A DNA stretch of 64,000 nt, from contig NZ_SOCR01000008.1 of the NCBI RefSeq assembly GCF_004364335.1, positions 1 through 64,000 of the forward strand, read 5' to 3'. The notes under the pieces are model-generated. The model saw only the letters and a list, made by a program, of their open reading frames with translations, was not told the origin of the DNA and did no database searches. The position numbers and the translations under genes were made by a program. Below are positions 43,471-54,925 of the stretch, piece by piece. This DNA comes from Pseudomonas graminis. Lineage in GTDB: Bacteria > Pseudomonadota > Gammaproteobacteria > Pseudomonadales > Pseudomonadaceae. Within the stretch, counting starts at the first letter, position 1; each line of letters begins with the position of its first letter.

Positions 43471-44742
43471 ATGAGCTATGTGATCGACCGACGTCTCAAT
43501 GGCAAGAACAAGAGCACGGTAAATCGGCAGCGCTTTCTTCGCCGTTACCGTGACCATATCAAGAAGGCAGTTGAAGAAGCCGTAAGCCGGCGCTCCATTA
43601 CTGACATGGAGCACGGCGAACAGATCAGTATTCCGGGGCGGGATATCGACGAACCGGTCCTGCACCATGGTCGCGGCGGCAAACAAACGGTGGTTCATCC
43701 GGGTAACAAAGAGTTCACCACCGGTGAGCACATCGCACGGCCCCAGGGAGGCGGCGGTGGCAAAGGGCCTGGCAAAGCGGGCAATTCCGGCGAAGGCATG
43801 GATGAGTTCGTGTTCCAGATCACCCAGGAAGAGTTTCTCGAATTCATGTTCGAGGACCTGGAGCTACCCAACCTGGTCAAGCGCAACCTGAGCGGCACTG
43901 ACACGTTCAAGACCGTCCGCGCGGGCATCAGCAACGAAGGCAATCCGTCACGCCTCAACATCATCCGTACCTTGCGCTCGGCACATGCGCGGCGTATCGC
44001 CCTGTCCGGAAGCAGCCGGGCCAAGCTGCGGCAGGTGCAGGCTGAACTCGAACGCCTGAGGATCGAGGAGCCGGATAACTTCGGTGATATTCAGGAGCTG
44101 GAAATCGAGGCCGCGAAACTTCAGGCGAGGATTCGTCGCGTCCCGTACCTGGACACCTTCGACCTCAAATACAACCTGCTGGTCAAACAGCCAAACCCCA
44201 GCTCCAAAGCCGTGATGTTCTGTCTGATGGACGTTTCCGGGTCTATGACCCAAGCGACCAAGGACATCGCCAAGCGCTTCTTCATCCTGCTGTACCTGTT
44301 CCTCAAGCGTAACTACGACAAGATCGAAGTCGTCTTCATCCGCCACCACACCAGCGCGCGGGAAGTCGACGAAGAGGAGTTTTTCTATTCACGGGAAACC
44401 GGCGGCACCATCGTTTCCAGCGCATTGAAGCTGATGCAGGAAATCATGGCCGAGCGCTACCCCACCAACGAATGGAATATCTACGCAGCACAAGCCTCGG
44501 ACGGCGACAACTGGAACGATGACTCGCCTATCTGCCGCGACATCCTGATCAAACAGATCATGCCGTTCGTGCAGTACTACACCTACGTCGAAATCACCCC
44601 GCGCGAACATCAGGCGCTGTGGTTCGAATACGAGCGTATCGGCGAAGCCTTCGCCGATACGTTCGCCCAGCAGCAGCTGGTCTCTGCCGGTGATATCTAT
44701 CCGGTGTTCCGTGAACTCTTCCAGCGCAGGTTATTGACATGA
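43471..44742 (+). CDS. yeaH: YeaH/YhbH family protein (DUF444)
   Basis: 423 residues. A von Willebrand A-like segment with MIDAS-style FCLMDVSGSMTQATKDIAKRFF lies near residue 250. A Gly-rich linker (GGGGKGPGKAGNSGEG) is around 92-110. Probable functional partner of PrkA. GGAGGAG is 5 nt upstream of the ATG; the stop overlaps spoVR by 4 bp. Confidence 0.93.
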   Translation: MSYVIDRRLNGKNKSTVNRQRFLRRYRDHIKKAVEEAVSRRSITDMEHGEQISIPGRDIDEPVLHHGRGGKQTVVHPGNKEFTTGEHIARPQGGGGGKGPGKAGNSGEGMDEFVFQITQEEFLEFMFEDLELPNLVKRNLSGTDTFKTVRAGISNEGNPSRLNIIRTLRSAHARRIALSGSSRAKLRQVQAELERLRIEEPDNFGDIQELEIEAAKLQARIRRVPYLDTFDLKYNLLVKQPNPSSKAVMFCLMDVSGSMTQATKDIAKRFFILLYLFLKRNYDKIEVVFIRHHTSAREVDEEEFFYSRETGGTIVSSALKLMQEIMAERYPTNEWNIYAAQASDGDNWNDDSPICRDILIKQIMPFVQYYTYVEITPREHQALWFEYERIGEAFADTFAQQQLVSAGDIYPVFRELFQRRLLT

Positions 44743-46301
44743 CCGCTAGAGAGCAGAAGCGCCAACCCCTCTCCACGGGTTCAGAGTGGACGTTCGAACT
44801 GATCCAGGCCTACGACCGGGAAATCAGCCGTATTGCCGAACGTTATGCGCTGGACACTTACCCCAACCAGATCGAGGTGATCACCGCTGAGCAAATGATG
44901 GACGCCTACGCGTCTGTTGGCATGCCGCTGGGTTATCACCATTGGTCCTACGGCAAGCACTTCCTCAGCACGGAGAAATCCTACTCGCGCGGACAAATGG
45001 GTCTGGCGTACGAAATCGTCATCAACTCCGACCCGTGCATCGCCTATCTGATGGAAGAGAACACCATCTGCATGCAGGCGCTGGTCGTAGCCCACGCCTG
45101 CTACGGGCATAACAGTTTTTTCAAAGGCAACTACCTGTTCCGGACCTGGACCGACGCCAGCTCGATCATCGATTACCTCGTGTTCGCCAAGCAGTACATC
45201 ATGCAGTGCGAAGAGCGCCACGGAATCGATGCGGTCGAGGACCTGCTCGATTCCTGCCATGCGCTGATGAACTACGGCGTTGATCGCTACAAACGGCCGT
45301 ACCCGATTTCGGCGGAAGAAGAACGCCGCCGCATGAAGGATAGGGAGGAGCACCTGCAGAAGCAGATCAACGACCTGTGGCGCACGATTCCAAAAAGTGC
45401 GAGCAAGAACGACAAGGAGGATTTCTCACGCTTCCCCGCTGAACCTCAGGAAAACATCCTCTACTTCATCGAGAAACACGCGCCGTTGCTGGAGCCCTGG
45501 CAGCGTGAGGTGGTGCGCATCGTGCGCAAGATCGCTCAGTATTTCTACCCGCAGCGTCAGACCCAGGTGATGAACGAGGGCTGGGCCACGTTCTGGCACT
45601 ACACGCTGATGAATGATCTGTACGACGAGGGGCTGGTGACCGACGGCTTCATGCTGGAATTCCTGACCTCCCACACCAGCGTTGTCTACCAGCCAGGCTT
45701 CGACAGTCCGTACTACAGCGGTATCAATCCCTACACGCTGGGGTTTGCCATGTACCAGGACATCCGGCGGATGTGCGAGCACCCGACTGAAGAGGACCGC
45801 CACTGGTTTCCTGATCTGGCGGGCACCGACTGGCTCACGGCGGTGAAGTTTGCGATGAGCAGCTTCAAGGACGAGAGCTTCATCCTGCAGTACCTGTCGC
45901 CCAAGGTGATCCGTGACCTGAAGCTGTTCAGCATCCTCGACGATGATCAGAAGGACGATCTCCTCGTGCCCGCCATCCACGATGAAACCGGCTACAAGGT
46001 GATTCGTGAAACCCTCGCCGCGCAATACAACCTCGGCAACCGCGAACCCAACGTGCAGATCTACAGCATTGACCGGCGCGGCGACCGCTCTCTGACCCTG
46101 CGCCATCAACAGCACGACCGCAAACCTCTCGGCGACTCCACGGACGAAGTGCTGAAACACCTGCATCGGCTGTGGGGTTTTGACATCCATCTGGAAACGC
46201 TGCAGGGCGACCAAGTTATGAAAGTCCACCACGTGCCGCCGAGAAGCGAACACGCTGACAGTGAATATCCCCGGCTGGACCTGGCGGTCGTCCACTTATA
46301 A
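44739..46301 (+). CDS. SpoVR/YcgB family protein
   Basis: 520 residues, third gene of the prkA operon. Family features include YGHNSFFKGNYLFRTWTDA and MNEGWATFWHYT. Several conserved His/Glu residues suggest a metal site, but the activity is unknown. Start ATG overlaps the yeaH stop by 4 bp. Confidence 0.94.
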   Translation: MTAREQKRQPLSTGSEWTFELIQAYDREISRIAERYALDTYPNQIEVITAEQMMDAYASVGMPLGYHHWSYGKHFLSTEKSYSRGQMGLAYEIVINSDPCIAYLMEENTICMQALVVAHACYGHNSFFKGNYLFRTWTDASSIIDYLVFAKQYIMQCEERHGIDAVEDLLDSCHALMNYGVDRYKRPYPISAEEERRRMKDREEHLQKQINDLWRTIPKSASKNDKEDFSRFPAEPQENILYFIEKHAPLLEPWQREVVRIVRKIAQYFYPQRQTQVMNEGWATFWHYTLMNDLYDEGLVTDGFMLEFLTSHTSVVYQPGFDSPYYSGINPYTLGFAMYQDIRRMCEHPTEEDRHWFPDLAGTDWLTAVKFAMSSFKDESFILQYLSPKVIRDLKLFSILDDDQKDDLLVPAIHDETGYKVIRETLAAQYNLGNREPNVQIYSIDRRGDRSLTLRHQQHDRKPLGDSTDEVLKHLHRLWGFDIHLETLQGDQVMKVHHVPPRSEHADSEYPRLDLAVVHL

Positions 46302-46316
46302 ACCATGAGCGTTTCC

Positions 46317-46371
46317 AGCCTCCGCGATCGCGACTTAAGGTTTATCCTGTCGCCCTCACGGAGGCTTTTTT
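46317..46371 (+). promoter_or_regulatory. terminator-like stem containing the cca ribosome site
   Basis: AGCCTCCG (46317-46324) pairs with CGGAGGCT (46359-46366), followed by a T run reaching the cca ATG at 46372. The right arm contains the GGAGG ribosome site of cca. The loop holds a smaller CGCGATCGCG palindrome. It may end the spoVR transcript or restrain cca translation. Confidence 0.5.
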
Positions 46372-47601
46372 ATGCAGATTTATAAAGTCGGCGGCGCAGT
46401 ACGCGATCGCCTGCTTGGCAAACCGGTCACTGACATCGACTGGGTAGTAGTGGGTGCGTCGACAGAGGAGATGCTGGTCAAGGGCTACCGCCCGGTGGGA
46501 ACGGATTTTCCGGTCTTCTTGCATCCGCTGACCGGTGAGGAATACGCGTTGGCCCGCACCGAGCGCAAGACCGGCAAAGGCTACGGCGGCTTTGTTTTTC
46601 ACGCGCACCCGGACGTCACGCTGGAGCAAGATCTGATCCGCCGTGACCTGACCATCAATGCTATTGCCGAAGACAAGAACGGCCAGCTGACTGATCCCTA
46701 TCATGGCCAGCAAGACCTCGAAGCCCGAGTATTGCGTCACGTTTCCCCCGCGTTCGCCGAAGATCCCCTGCGTGTCCTGCGCGTGGCACGCTTCGCCGCG
46801 CGCTATGCCCCCGACGGTTTCACCATCGCCCCGGAAACCCTCGAACTGATGCGCCAACTGAGCGATTTGGGTGAACTGGAAGCGCTGACAGCGGAACGCA
46901 GCTGGAAGGAAATTTCCCGTGCACTGATGGAAAAAGAGCCTCAGGTGTTCATTGAGGTCCTGCGCGAATGTGGCGCCCTGAAAGTGCTGATGCCAGAGGT
47001 CGACGCGCTGTTTGGCGTGCCTCAACCGGAAGCCCATCACCCGGAAATCGACACCGGTGTGCACGTCCTCAGCGTGTTGCATCAGGCTGCCATGCACCGC
47101 CAGCCGCTAAGCGTGCGTTGGGCGTGCCTGCTGCATGACCTGGGCAAGGGACTCACGCCGCAAGAGGAATGGCCGCGCCATATCGCCCATGAGCACAAAG
47201 GACTCAAAGCGATCAAGGCGGTGAACCAGCGCTTCAAGGTGCCAAGGGATTGCCAGGAACTGGCACTGCTGGTGGGCGAATATCACACCCACGGTCATCG
47301 CGCGCTGGAATTGAAGCCGTCGACATTGCTGGACCTGCTGCAGAGCTTTGACGTGTATCGCCGACCGCAACGCTTCGAGGAATTCATTGCCGCCTGCGAA
47401 ATGGACGCCCGAGGCCGCAAGGGGTTTGAGGAGCGCACGTATCCGCAAGCCGAATATCTGCGCGGCGCTGCCGAAGCGGCGCGGCAAGTGGCGGTACAGC
47501 CGCTGCTGGAGAAAGGTTTTCAGGGCCAGCAATTAGGCGAAGCACTCAAGCGAGAGCGACTGGATACGCTGAAGGTATACAAGGCGTCGTATCAGCTTTA
47601 A
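46372..47601 (+). CDS. cca: CCA tRNA nucleotidyltransferase with HD domain
   Basis: Adds or repairs the 3' CCA of tRNAs; the long gamma-proteobacterial form. 409 residues with GGAVRDRLLG, metal motif DIDWVVVG, RRDLTINAIAED, and a C-terminal HD phosphohydrolase domain (LLHDLGKG). GGAGG lies 7 nt before the ATG, within a stem. Confidence 0.96.
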   Translation: MQIYKVGGAVRDRLLGKPVTDIDWVVVGASTEEMLVKGYRPVGTDFPVFLHPLTGEEYALARTERKTGKGYGGFVFHAHPDVTLEQDLIRRDLTINAIAEDKNGQLTDPYHGQQDLEARVLRHVSPAFAEDPLRVLRVARFAARYAPDGFTIAPETLELMRQLSDLGELEALTAERSWKEISRALMEKEPQVFIEVLRECGALKVLMPEVDALFGVPQPEAHHPEIDTGVHVLSVLHQAAMHRQPLSVRWACLLHDLGKGLTPQEEWPRHIAHEHKGLKAIKAVNQRFKVPRDCQELALLVGEYHTHGHRALELKPSTLLDLLQSFDVYRRPQRFEEFIAACEMDARGRKGFEERTYPQAEYLRGAAEAARQVAVQPLLEKGFQGQQLGEALKRERLDTLKVYKASYQL

Positions 47602-47648
47602 GCCGCCGGGTAGCTGCGGCTGAGGCAGGGCTGCCAGTCGGACGCCTG

Positions 47649-48176
47649 TTACACCGCAGCCAGCAGGATGGCCGGGGTGAGTGGCTCGCCGCGCCATTCG
47701 AAGGCAACCGGCCAGAGCTTCTGATCGATGTCCGCTTCAGCCCACAGTTGGGCAAACGACAGGCCAGCCTCGGGATGCAGGCGCTGCGGCGCGATCAGCG
47801 ACAACGGCCATAGCACGAACGCGTTTTTGAGGATTTCGGCCCGGGGCAGAATCAGACCGTCGAAATTGCCGACCTGCTCGTCATACAGCAGGACGTCGAT
47901 GTCCAGCGGGAGACCCTTGCGATCCGGCGCATAACGTCCGTTATCAGCCTCGATGAATTTGAGCCGACGGTCCAGCTCAGTCAGCGCCAGATCCGTCAGC
48001 GCGGAAACCACCAGATTGAAAAACGGCCCGCTCTTGATCCCCACTGGATGACTTTCGAACACCGGCGAGCAGGTCATGTCAGTGAGAAAGCCGGCAAGGG
48101 CGTCGAGGCCGGCGCACAGGTGGCGCTCCCGCTCGATATTGCTGCCCAGTCCCAGAAAAATCCGTGTCAGCGACAT
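47649..48176 (-). CDS. folK: 2-amino-4-hydroxy-6-hydroxymethyldihydropteridine diphosphokinase
   Basis: Pyrophosphorylates the pterin in folate synthesis. 175 residues with LGLGSNIERERHL at the N-terminus, FFNLVV, and DRKGLPLDIDVLLYD in place of the usual RxGPRxLDxDxL signature. Start at 48176 (MSLTRIF), inside the 3' end of folB (10-bp overlap); longer upstream frames have no homology. Confidence 0.93.
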   Translation of the reverse strand: MSLTRIFLGLGSNIERERHLCAGLDALAGFLTDMTCSPVFESHPVGIKSGPFFNLVVSALTDLALTELDRRLKFIEADNGRYAPDRKGLPLDIDVLLYDEQVGNFDGLILPRAEILKNAFVLWPLSLIAPQRLHPEAGLSFAQLWAEADIDQKLWPVAFEWRGEPLTPAILLAAV

Positions 48177-48520
48177 CCGCGCTCGATCTCCACCCCAACG
48201 CCCTTCGCCGCTGGCACGGCTCCCGGCTTGGTCAATTTGAGGTGCAGCCAGGGAATATGGAACTCGCCCATGAGCACTTCGGCCAGGCGCTCGGCGAAGG
48301 TTTCGACCAGCTGAAATTGAGAGGCTTCGGCGAATGCCTGAACCCGCGCGGACACACTGGCGTAATCGAGCGCCTTGCTCAGGTCGTCCCCTGCGGCTGC
48401 AGGCCGATTGTCCCAGGCAAAACTCAGGTCCAGACGCAGGCACTGGCGAATGCCACGCTCCCAGTCGTAGGCGCCGATGACGGTATCGACCTCCAGACCT
48501 TCAATGAAAACTCTGTCCAA
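48167..48520 (-). CDS. folB: dihydroneopterin aldolase
   Basis: Cleaves dihydroneopterin in folate synthesis. 117 residues: IEGLEVDTVIGAYDWE at the N-terminus and LVETFAERLAE and LTKPGAVPAA motifs. I chose TTG 48520, with GGAGAG 6 nt upstream, because DRVFIEGLEV is the conserved start. Overlaps folK. Confidence 0.93.
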   Translation of the reverse strand: MDRVFIEGLEVDTVIGAYDWERGIRQCLRLDLSFAWDNRPAAAGDDLSKALDYASVSARVQAFAEASQFQLVETFAERLAEVLMGEFHIPWLHLKLTKPGAVPAAKGVGVEIERGCR

Positions 48521-48594
48521 GCCTATCTCTCCGCTGCACGACAAGGGCGCGATGCGCCGTTAGAATCAAGGCATCCTCGCCCGGAATGGTTAGC

Positions 48595-49164
48595 ATGTTT
48601 TGGTTACTGGCGGTCCTCGCCTACCTGCTCGGCTCACTGTCCTTCGCCATCCTGATCAGCCGCATAACGGGTCGCCCGGACCCGCGCGCCAGTGGATCGG
48701 GCAACGCCGGCGCCACCAACATGCTGCGTCTCGCCGGCAAGAAACTCGCCGTGCTGACCCTGATTGGCGACGTCTGTAAAGGCATGATCCCGGTGCTGAT
48801 CGCCAGAGGTCTGGACCTCGACCCACGCCTGCAAGCCTGGATCGGCCTGTGCGCAGTGCTGGGGCATCTGTTCCCGCTGTACTTCCGTTTTCGTGGCGGC
48901 AAAGGCGTGGCCACCGCCGCCGGTATGTTGCTGGCCTTGTATCCGCCAGCCGCCTTGCTCGCGATCGGCGCGTGGCTGCTGACGTTCTACCTCACTCGCA
49001 CCAGCTCATTGGCGTCGTTGATCGCCACGCCGCTGACGCTGCCGCTGCTCGCATGGCAGGAGCCCCACGCGTTACTGCCGATGAGCGTGTTGACGCTGCT
49101 CATCGTCTGGCGCCATCGGGGCAATCTACGCGACCTGTTTGCCGGACGTGAACGGCATTTCTAA
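48595..49164 (+). CDS. plsY: glycerol-3-phosphate acyltransferase PlsY
   Basis: Inner-membrane acyl-phosphate-dependent acyltransferase starting phospholipid synthesis. 189 residues, about five helices; motifs SGNAGATNMLR, FRGGKGVATAAG and WRHRGNLRDLFAGRE. Start at 48595 (MFWLLAV). Divergent from folB, convergent with tsaD. Confidence 0.95.
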   Translation: MFWLLAVLAYLLGSLSFAILISRITGRPDPRASGSGNAGATNMLRLAGKKLAVLTLIGDVCKGMIPVLIARGLDLDPRLQAWIGLCAVLGHLFPLYFRFRGGKGVATAAGMLLALYPPAALLAIGAWLLTFYLTRTSSLASLIATPLTLPLLAWQEPHALLPMSVLTLLIVWRHRGNLRDLFAGRERHF

Positions 49165-49212
49165 CGCGACACCCTTTCAAATCCGCAACCGAGCGCTTGC
49201 ACCGCTTTGCCA

Positions 49213-50238
49213 TCAAAGACCGGGCAACTGCTCCATCGGCCACCGCGCCTGGACTGTAATGCTCAGACTTTCCCTCTGCCCTGCCTGCAAACGCTGACAG
49301 CCGGCAAACGCAATCATCGCGCCGTTGTCGGTGCAGAACTCAGGCCGCGCGTAGTAAACATTCCCACCCAGGCCATCGAGCATCTGCTCCAGCGACAGGC
49401 GCAGCGCCTTGTTCGCGCTCACGCCGCCGGCGATGACCAGCCGTTTGAGCCCGGTCTGCTTCAGCGCGCGTTTGCACTTGATGGTCAAAGTGTCCACCAC
49501 CGCCTGCTGGAAGGCCAGCGAGATGTCGCAACGGGTTTGCTCGCTGTCGTCCCCGGCGCTTTGGCACTGCTGCCACGTGTTCAGCGAGAAGGTTTTCAAG
49601 CCGCTGAAGCTGAAATCCAGCCCGGGGCGGTCCGTCATCGGACGCGGAAAGACGAAACGCCCGGCCACACCGGATTGCGCCAGACGGGAAATCTCCGGAC
49701 CGCCAGGGTAATTCAGGCCCATCATCTTCGCGGTTTTGTCGAATGCTTCGCCCGCAGCGTCGTCCAGGGTCTCGCCCAGCAGCTCGTAGAGACCAATGCC
49801 ATCGACGCGAACCAACTGCGTATGGCCGCCGGAAACCAACAAAGCGACGAACGGAAACTCAGGCGGATTTTCCTCCAGCATCGGTGCCAGCAAATGCCCT
49901 TCCATATGGTGAACACCCAGTGCCGGGATGTCCCACGCAAACGCCAGAGCCTGTGCGCACGAAGCCCCCACCAGCAGGGCCCCGACAAGTCCCGGGCCAG
50001 CGGTATAAGCGATAGCATCGATCTCGGTCACGGCGCAGTCGGCCTCGGCCAACACCTGACGAATCAAGGGCAGCATGCGTTTTACGTGGTCGCGCGAGGC
50101 AAGCTCCGGGACCACACCACCATAGACCCGGTGCAGGTCGATCTGGCTGAATAATGCATCGGCAAGCAGCCCGCGTTCGCTGTCGTACAGCGCGACACCG
50201 GTCTCATCGCAGGAAGTTTCCATTCCCAGTACTAGCAT
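49213..50238 (-). CDS. tsaD: tRNA N6-threonylcarbamoyladenosine transferase TsaD
   Basis: Transfers threonylcarbamoyl to A37 of ANN-decoding tRNAs with TsaB and TsaE. 341 residues: GMETSCDETGVALYD, metal-binding HHMEGH at about 110-115, and a second ligand Asp in the C-terminal domain. Start at 50238 (MLVLGMETS); 13 upstream codons rejected on length. Divergent from rpsU. Confidence 0.96.
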   Translation of the reverse strand: MLVLGMETSCDETGVALYDSERGLLADALFSQIDLHRVYGGVVPELASRDHVKRMLPLIRQVLAEADCAVTEIDAIAYTAGPGLVGALLVGASCAQALAFAWDIPALGVHHMEGHLLAPMLEENPPEFPFVALLVSGGHTQLVRVDGIGLYELLGETLDDAAGEAFDKTAKMMGLNYPGGPEISRLAQSGVAGRFVFPRPMTDRPGLDFSFSGLKTFSLNTWQQCQSAGDDSEQTRCDISLAFQQAVVDTLTIKCKRALKQTGLKRLVIAGGVSANKALRLSLEQMLDGLGGNVYYARPEFCTDNGAMIAFAGCQRLQAGQRESLSITVQARWPMEQLPGL

Positions 50239-50324
50239 GGGGTACGCCTTGTGGAGGCTGAATTCGAAGGCGCGCATAATAGTCGCCGCTCATGCCTGCG
50301 ACCAGTGCTTTTCGATCAGAGGCT

Positions 50325-50353
50325 TTGCATTCCGCGAAGCAAGGGGTTAACAT
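50325..50353 (+). promoter_or_regulatory. sigma70 promoter upstream of rpsU
   Basis: TTGCAT (50325-50330), 17-bp spacer, TAACAT (50348-50353). Predicted start near 50360, about 75 nt before the rpsU ATG. Confidence 0.5.
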
Positions 50354-50434
50354 CCGCAACCCTTAAAAACCGACGTACTTAGTGCAAGCGTTGCAGTAAG
50401 CGTTGACCCCGGTAATGAATGAAGGTAGCTCTGG

Positions 50435-50650
50435 ATGCCAGCCGTCAAAGTTAAAGAGAACGAACCCTTCGACGTAGCTCTGCGTCGTTTCAAGCGCTCC
50501 TGCGAAAAAGCCGGTGTTCTGGCTGAAGTTCGTAGCCGCGAATTTTACGAGAAGCCGACTTCTGAGCGTAAGCGTAAAGCAGCTGCTGCTGTTAAGCGTC
50601 ACGCCAAGAAAGTACAGCGCGAACAGCGCCGCGCCGTTCGTCTGTATTAA
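50435..50650 (+). CDS. rpsU: 30S ribosomal protein S21
   Basis: 71 residues, Lys/Arg-rich, with [20 protein letters not shown] at the start. First gene of the rpsU-dnaG-rpoD macromolecular synthesis operon. AAGG lies 9 nt before the ATG. Confidence 0.97.
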
Positions 50651-50679
50651 TACAGACGTCTGACGCAAGCTTCTGCCTT

Positions 50680-50700
50680 GCCCGGCCTTCAAAGCCGGGC
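50680..50700 (+). terminator. hairpin between rpsU and dnaG
   Basis: GCCCGGC/GCCGGGC 7-bp stem with a 7-nt loop, no T run. The position matches the partial attenuator that lowers dnaG expression relative to rpsU in other species. The 262-bp gap holds no other supported gene; the yqeY gene found here in P. aeruginosa is absent. Confidence 0.5.
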
Positions 50701-50912
50701 TGTCGGCAGTTGCAGTTATAGCCTCAAGCAACACCGATCAAGCAACACAAGACAGAGGCTGTTGACGCCGCAGATGCGACCGAGACAAACCCCGTCGATT
50801 TCTTCCAGCCTGATTCAGGCCGCGTTGACCCGTCTACACTGACCAAGCAACCGTCGTTACGGTTTGGATTCGCCACAATCTTTCTGGCGGGGCGCCTGAT
50901 GATGAGAACGCC

Positions 50913-52880
50913 ATGGCCGGACTGATTCCCCAAGGTTTTATTGACGACCTTCTGAACCGCACCGACATCGTCGATGTTGTCAGCTCACGCGTTCAATTAA
51001 AAAAGACCGGCAAGAACTTCAGCGCCTGCTGTCCTTTCCATAAAGAGAAGACACCGTCGTTCAGCGTCAGCCCGGACAAACAGTTCTATTACTGCTTCGG
51101 CTGTGGCGCGGGTGGCAATGCCCTCGGCTTCATCATGGACCACGACAACCTGGATTTCCCCCAGGCCGTCGAAGACCTGGCCAAAGCGGCCGGGATGGAA
51201 GTCCCCCGCGAACAAGGTGTAAAAGGGCAAAAGCCCCGGCAGCCTACCGATTCGCCGCTCTACCCCCTATTATCAGCCGCCGCCGATTTTTACCGGGCTG
51301 CGCTGAAGAGCCATCCAACGCGAAAATCTGCGGTGGAATACCTGAAAGGCCGAGGCCTGTCAGGCGAGATTGCCCGCGACTTCGGACTGGGCTTCGCCCC
51401 TCCTGGCTGGGACAACCTCTACAGGCACTTAAGCAGCGACACCCTTCAACAGAAGGCGATGATCGATGCTGGCCTGCTGATCGAAAACGCCGAAACGGGC
51501 AAACGCTACGACCGCTTTCGCGATCGGGTGATGTTCCCCATTCGCGACAGTCGCGGCCGTGTGATCGCATTTGGCGGGCGCGTATTGGGCGACGACAAGC
51601 CCAAATACCTGAACTCTCCTGAAACCCCGGTGTTTCATAAGGGTCAGGAGTTGTACGGTTTATTCGAAGCTCGCAAATTTAACCGTAACCTGGACGAGAT
51701 TATCGTCGTCGAAGGCTACATGGACGTTATTGCGCTGGCCCAGCAAGGCTTGCGCAATGCCGTTGCGACGCTGGGTACGGCGACCAGTGAAGAGCATTTG
51801 AAGCGTCTGTTTCGTGTGGTACCGAACGTGTTGTTCTGCTTCGACGGTGACCAGGCTGGCCGAAACGCCGCCTGGCGCGCACTGGAAGCCACGATTCCCG
51901 GCTTGCAGGACGGCCGGCGCGCGAGGTTTCTGTTTCTGCCCGAAGGGGAAGATCCCGACACCCTGGTGCGGGCAGAAGGCACAGACGCGTTCAAGGCGAG
52001 AATCAACCAGCACGCACAACCGTTGGCTGACTACTTTTTCGAGCAACTGACCAAGGAGGCCGATCCGCGCTCCCTGGAAGGCAAGGCACACATGGTGACG
52101 CTGGCCGCGCCACTGATCGAAAAAGTGCCGGGCGCAAATTTGCGTGAGCTGATGCGTCGACGCCTGAAAGAGATCACCGGGCTGGACACAGCGGCGGTCA
52201 ACCAACTGATGCAGTCCGCTCCGACGGAGGCTCAGCCCAGCTACGATCCGGGCTTTGATTACGAGGCCGTGCCGGATTACGGCGATTACCAGCAGCACGA
52301 TTACCAGGCGCAGCAGGAATGGACACCGAGCGCGCCGGGCGGTCAGCAGAAGAAATGGGACAAGAAGCCGTGGGACAAGGGCAAGAAATGGGACAAGAAC
52401 GGCAAGCGTCCCGATTTCGAACCTCGCGGGCCACGCACACCGGCGACGGTCGAGCCACCGGCACTGACAGCACTCAGAACGTTGTTGCATCACCCTGAAC
52501 TGTCAGCACAGGTCGCCAATGCCAGTACGTTCGCCGATGAAGAGAATGTTTATTCACAGCTTCTGGTGGCCCTGATCGACGCCACACAGAAAAACCCGAA
52601 GCTGCGCACGATGCAGTTGATTGCCCGCTGGCATGGCACCGATCAAGGACGATTGCTGCGTCAACTGGCGGAAAAGGAATGGCTGATCTCGGCCGATAAC
52701 CTTGAACAACAGTTTTTCGACACTATAACTAGCTTGTCTGCCCGCCAACGCGAGCGACATCTGGAGCAATTGATCAGGAAGGAACGGCAGTCAGGTCTGA
52801 GCGCAGAAGAAAAAGTTCAGCTGCTCAACCTGTTAAATCGCAAAGTTCCTGCACAAACCCCGACCTCAACTGGCGTGTGA
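50913..52880 (+). CDS. dnaG: DNA primase
   Basis: Makes RNA primers at the replication fork. 655 residues: CHC2 zinc finger (CPFHKEKTPSF...CFGCG, about 41-66), Toprim catalytic core with VVEGYMDVIAL and FDGDQAGR, and a C-terminal helicase-binding domain (about 520-650). A low-complexity linker rich in Gln, Tyr, Lys, Trp and Asp (about 430-505, with repeated KKWDKKPWDKGKKWDK-like units) precedes the helicase-binding domain. Confidence 0.97.
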   Translation: MAGLIPQGFIDDLLNRTDIVDVVSSRVQLKKTGKNFSACCPFHKEKTPSFSVSPDKQFYYCFGCGAGGNALGFIMDHDNLDFPQAVEDLAKAAGMEVPREQGVKGQKPRQPTDSPLYPLLSAAADFYRAALKSHPTRKSAVEYLKGRGLSGEIARDFGLGFAPPGWDNLYRHLSSDTLQQKAMIDAGLLIENAETGKRYDRFRDRVMFPIRDSRGRVIAFGGRVLGDDKPKYLNSPETPVFHKGQELYGLFEARKFNRNLDEIIVVEGYMDVIALAQQGLRNAVATLGTATSEEHLKRLFRVVPNVLFCFDGDQAGRNAAWRALEATIPGLQDGRRARFLFLPEGEDPDTLVRAEGTDAFKARINQHAQPLADYFFEQLTKEADPRSLEGKAHMVTLAAPLIEKVPGANLRELMRRRLKEITGLDTAAVNQLMQSAPTEAQPSYDPGFDYEAVPDYGDYQQHDYQAQQEWTPSAPGGQQKKWDKKPWDKGKKWDKNGKRPDFEPRGPRTPATVEPPALTALRTLLHHPELSAQVANASTFADEENVYSQLLVALIDATQKNPKLRTMQLIARWHGTDQGRLLRQLAEKEWLISADNLEQQFFDTITSLSARQRERHLEQLIRKERQSGLSAEEKVQLLNLLNRKVPAQTPTSTGV

Positions 52881-52894
52881 GGTCATAGCTCGGG

Positions 52895-52900
52895 TATAAT
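52895..52900 (+). promoter_or_regulatory. possible -10 element upstream of rpoD
   Basis: Consensus TATAAT 48 bp before the rpoD ATG, just after the dnaG stop. No good -35 is seen at 16-18 bp, so strength is uncertain. Confidence 0.4.
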
Positions 52901-52947
52901 CCCCGGCTTGTTTTTTGCCCGCCAAGACCTTCAGTGGATAGGGTGTT

Positions 52948-54792
<1,845 letters not shown>

Positions 54793-54807
54793 GCAACGCG
54801 TTATAAC

Positions 54808-54834
54808 AAAACCCCCGGCATTGCTGGGGGTTTT
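54808..54834 (+). terminator. intrinsic terminator of rpoD
   Basis: AAAACCCCC paired with GGGGGTTTT around a 9-nt centre, ending in a T run, 15 bp past the rpoD stop. Confidence 0.9.
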
Positions 54835-54925
54835 GCGTTTAAGGAATAAATTTCCGGCAGAGTGCCACTGTTGTCCATCCCTACTACACTCGACTGATTC
54901 TCATCAATGAATCACCGAGGCTGCC

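Noticed and set aside
50724..50933. 69-codon minus-strand frame between rpsU and dnaG
   Set aside because: Overlaps the dnaG start region, no ribosome site, and no resemblance to YqeY.
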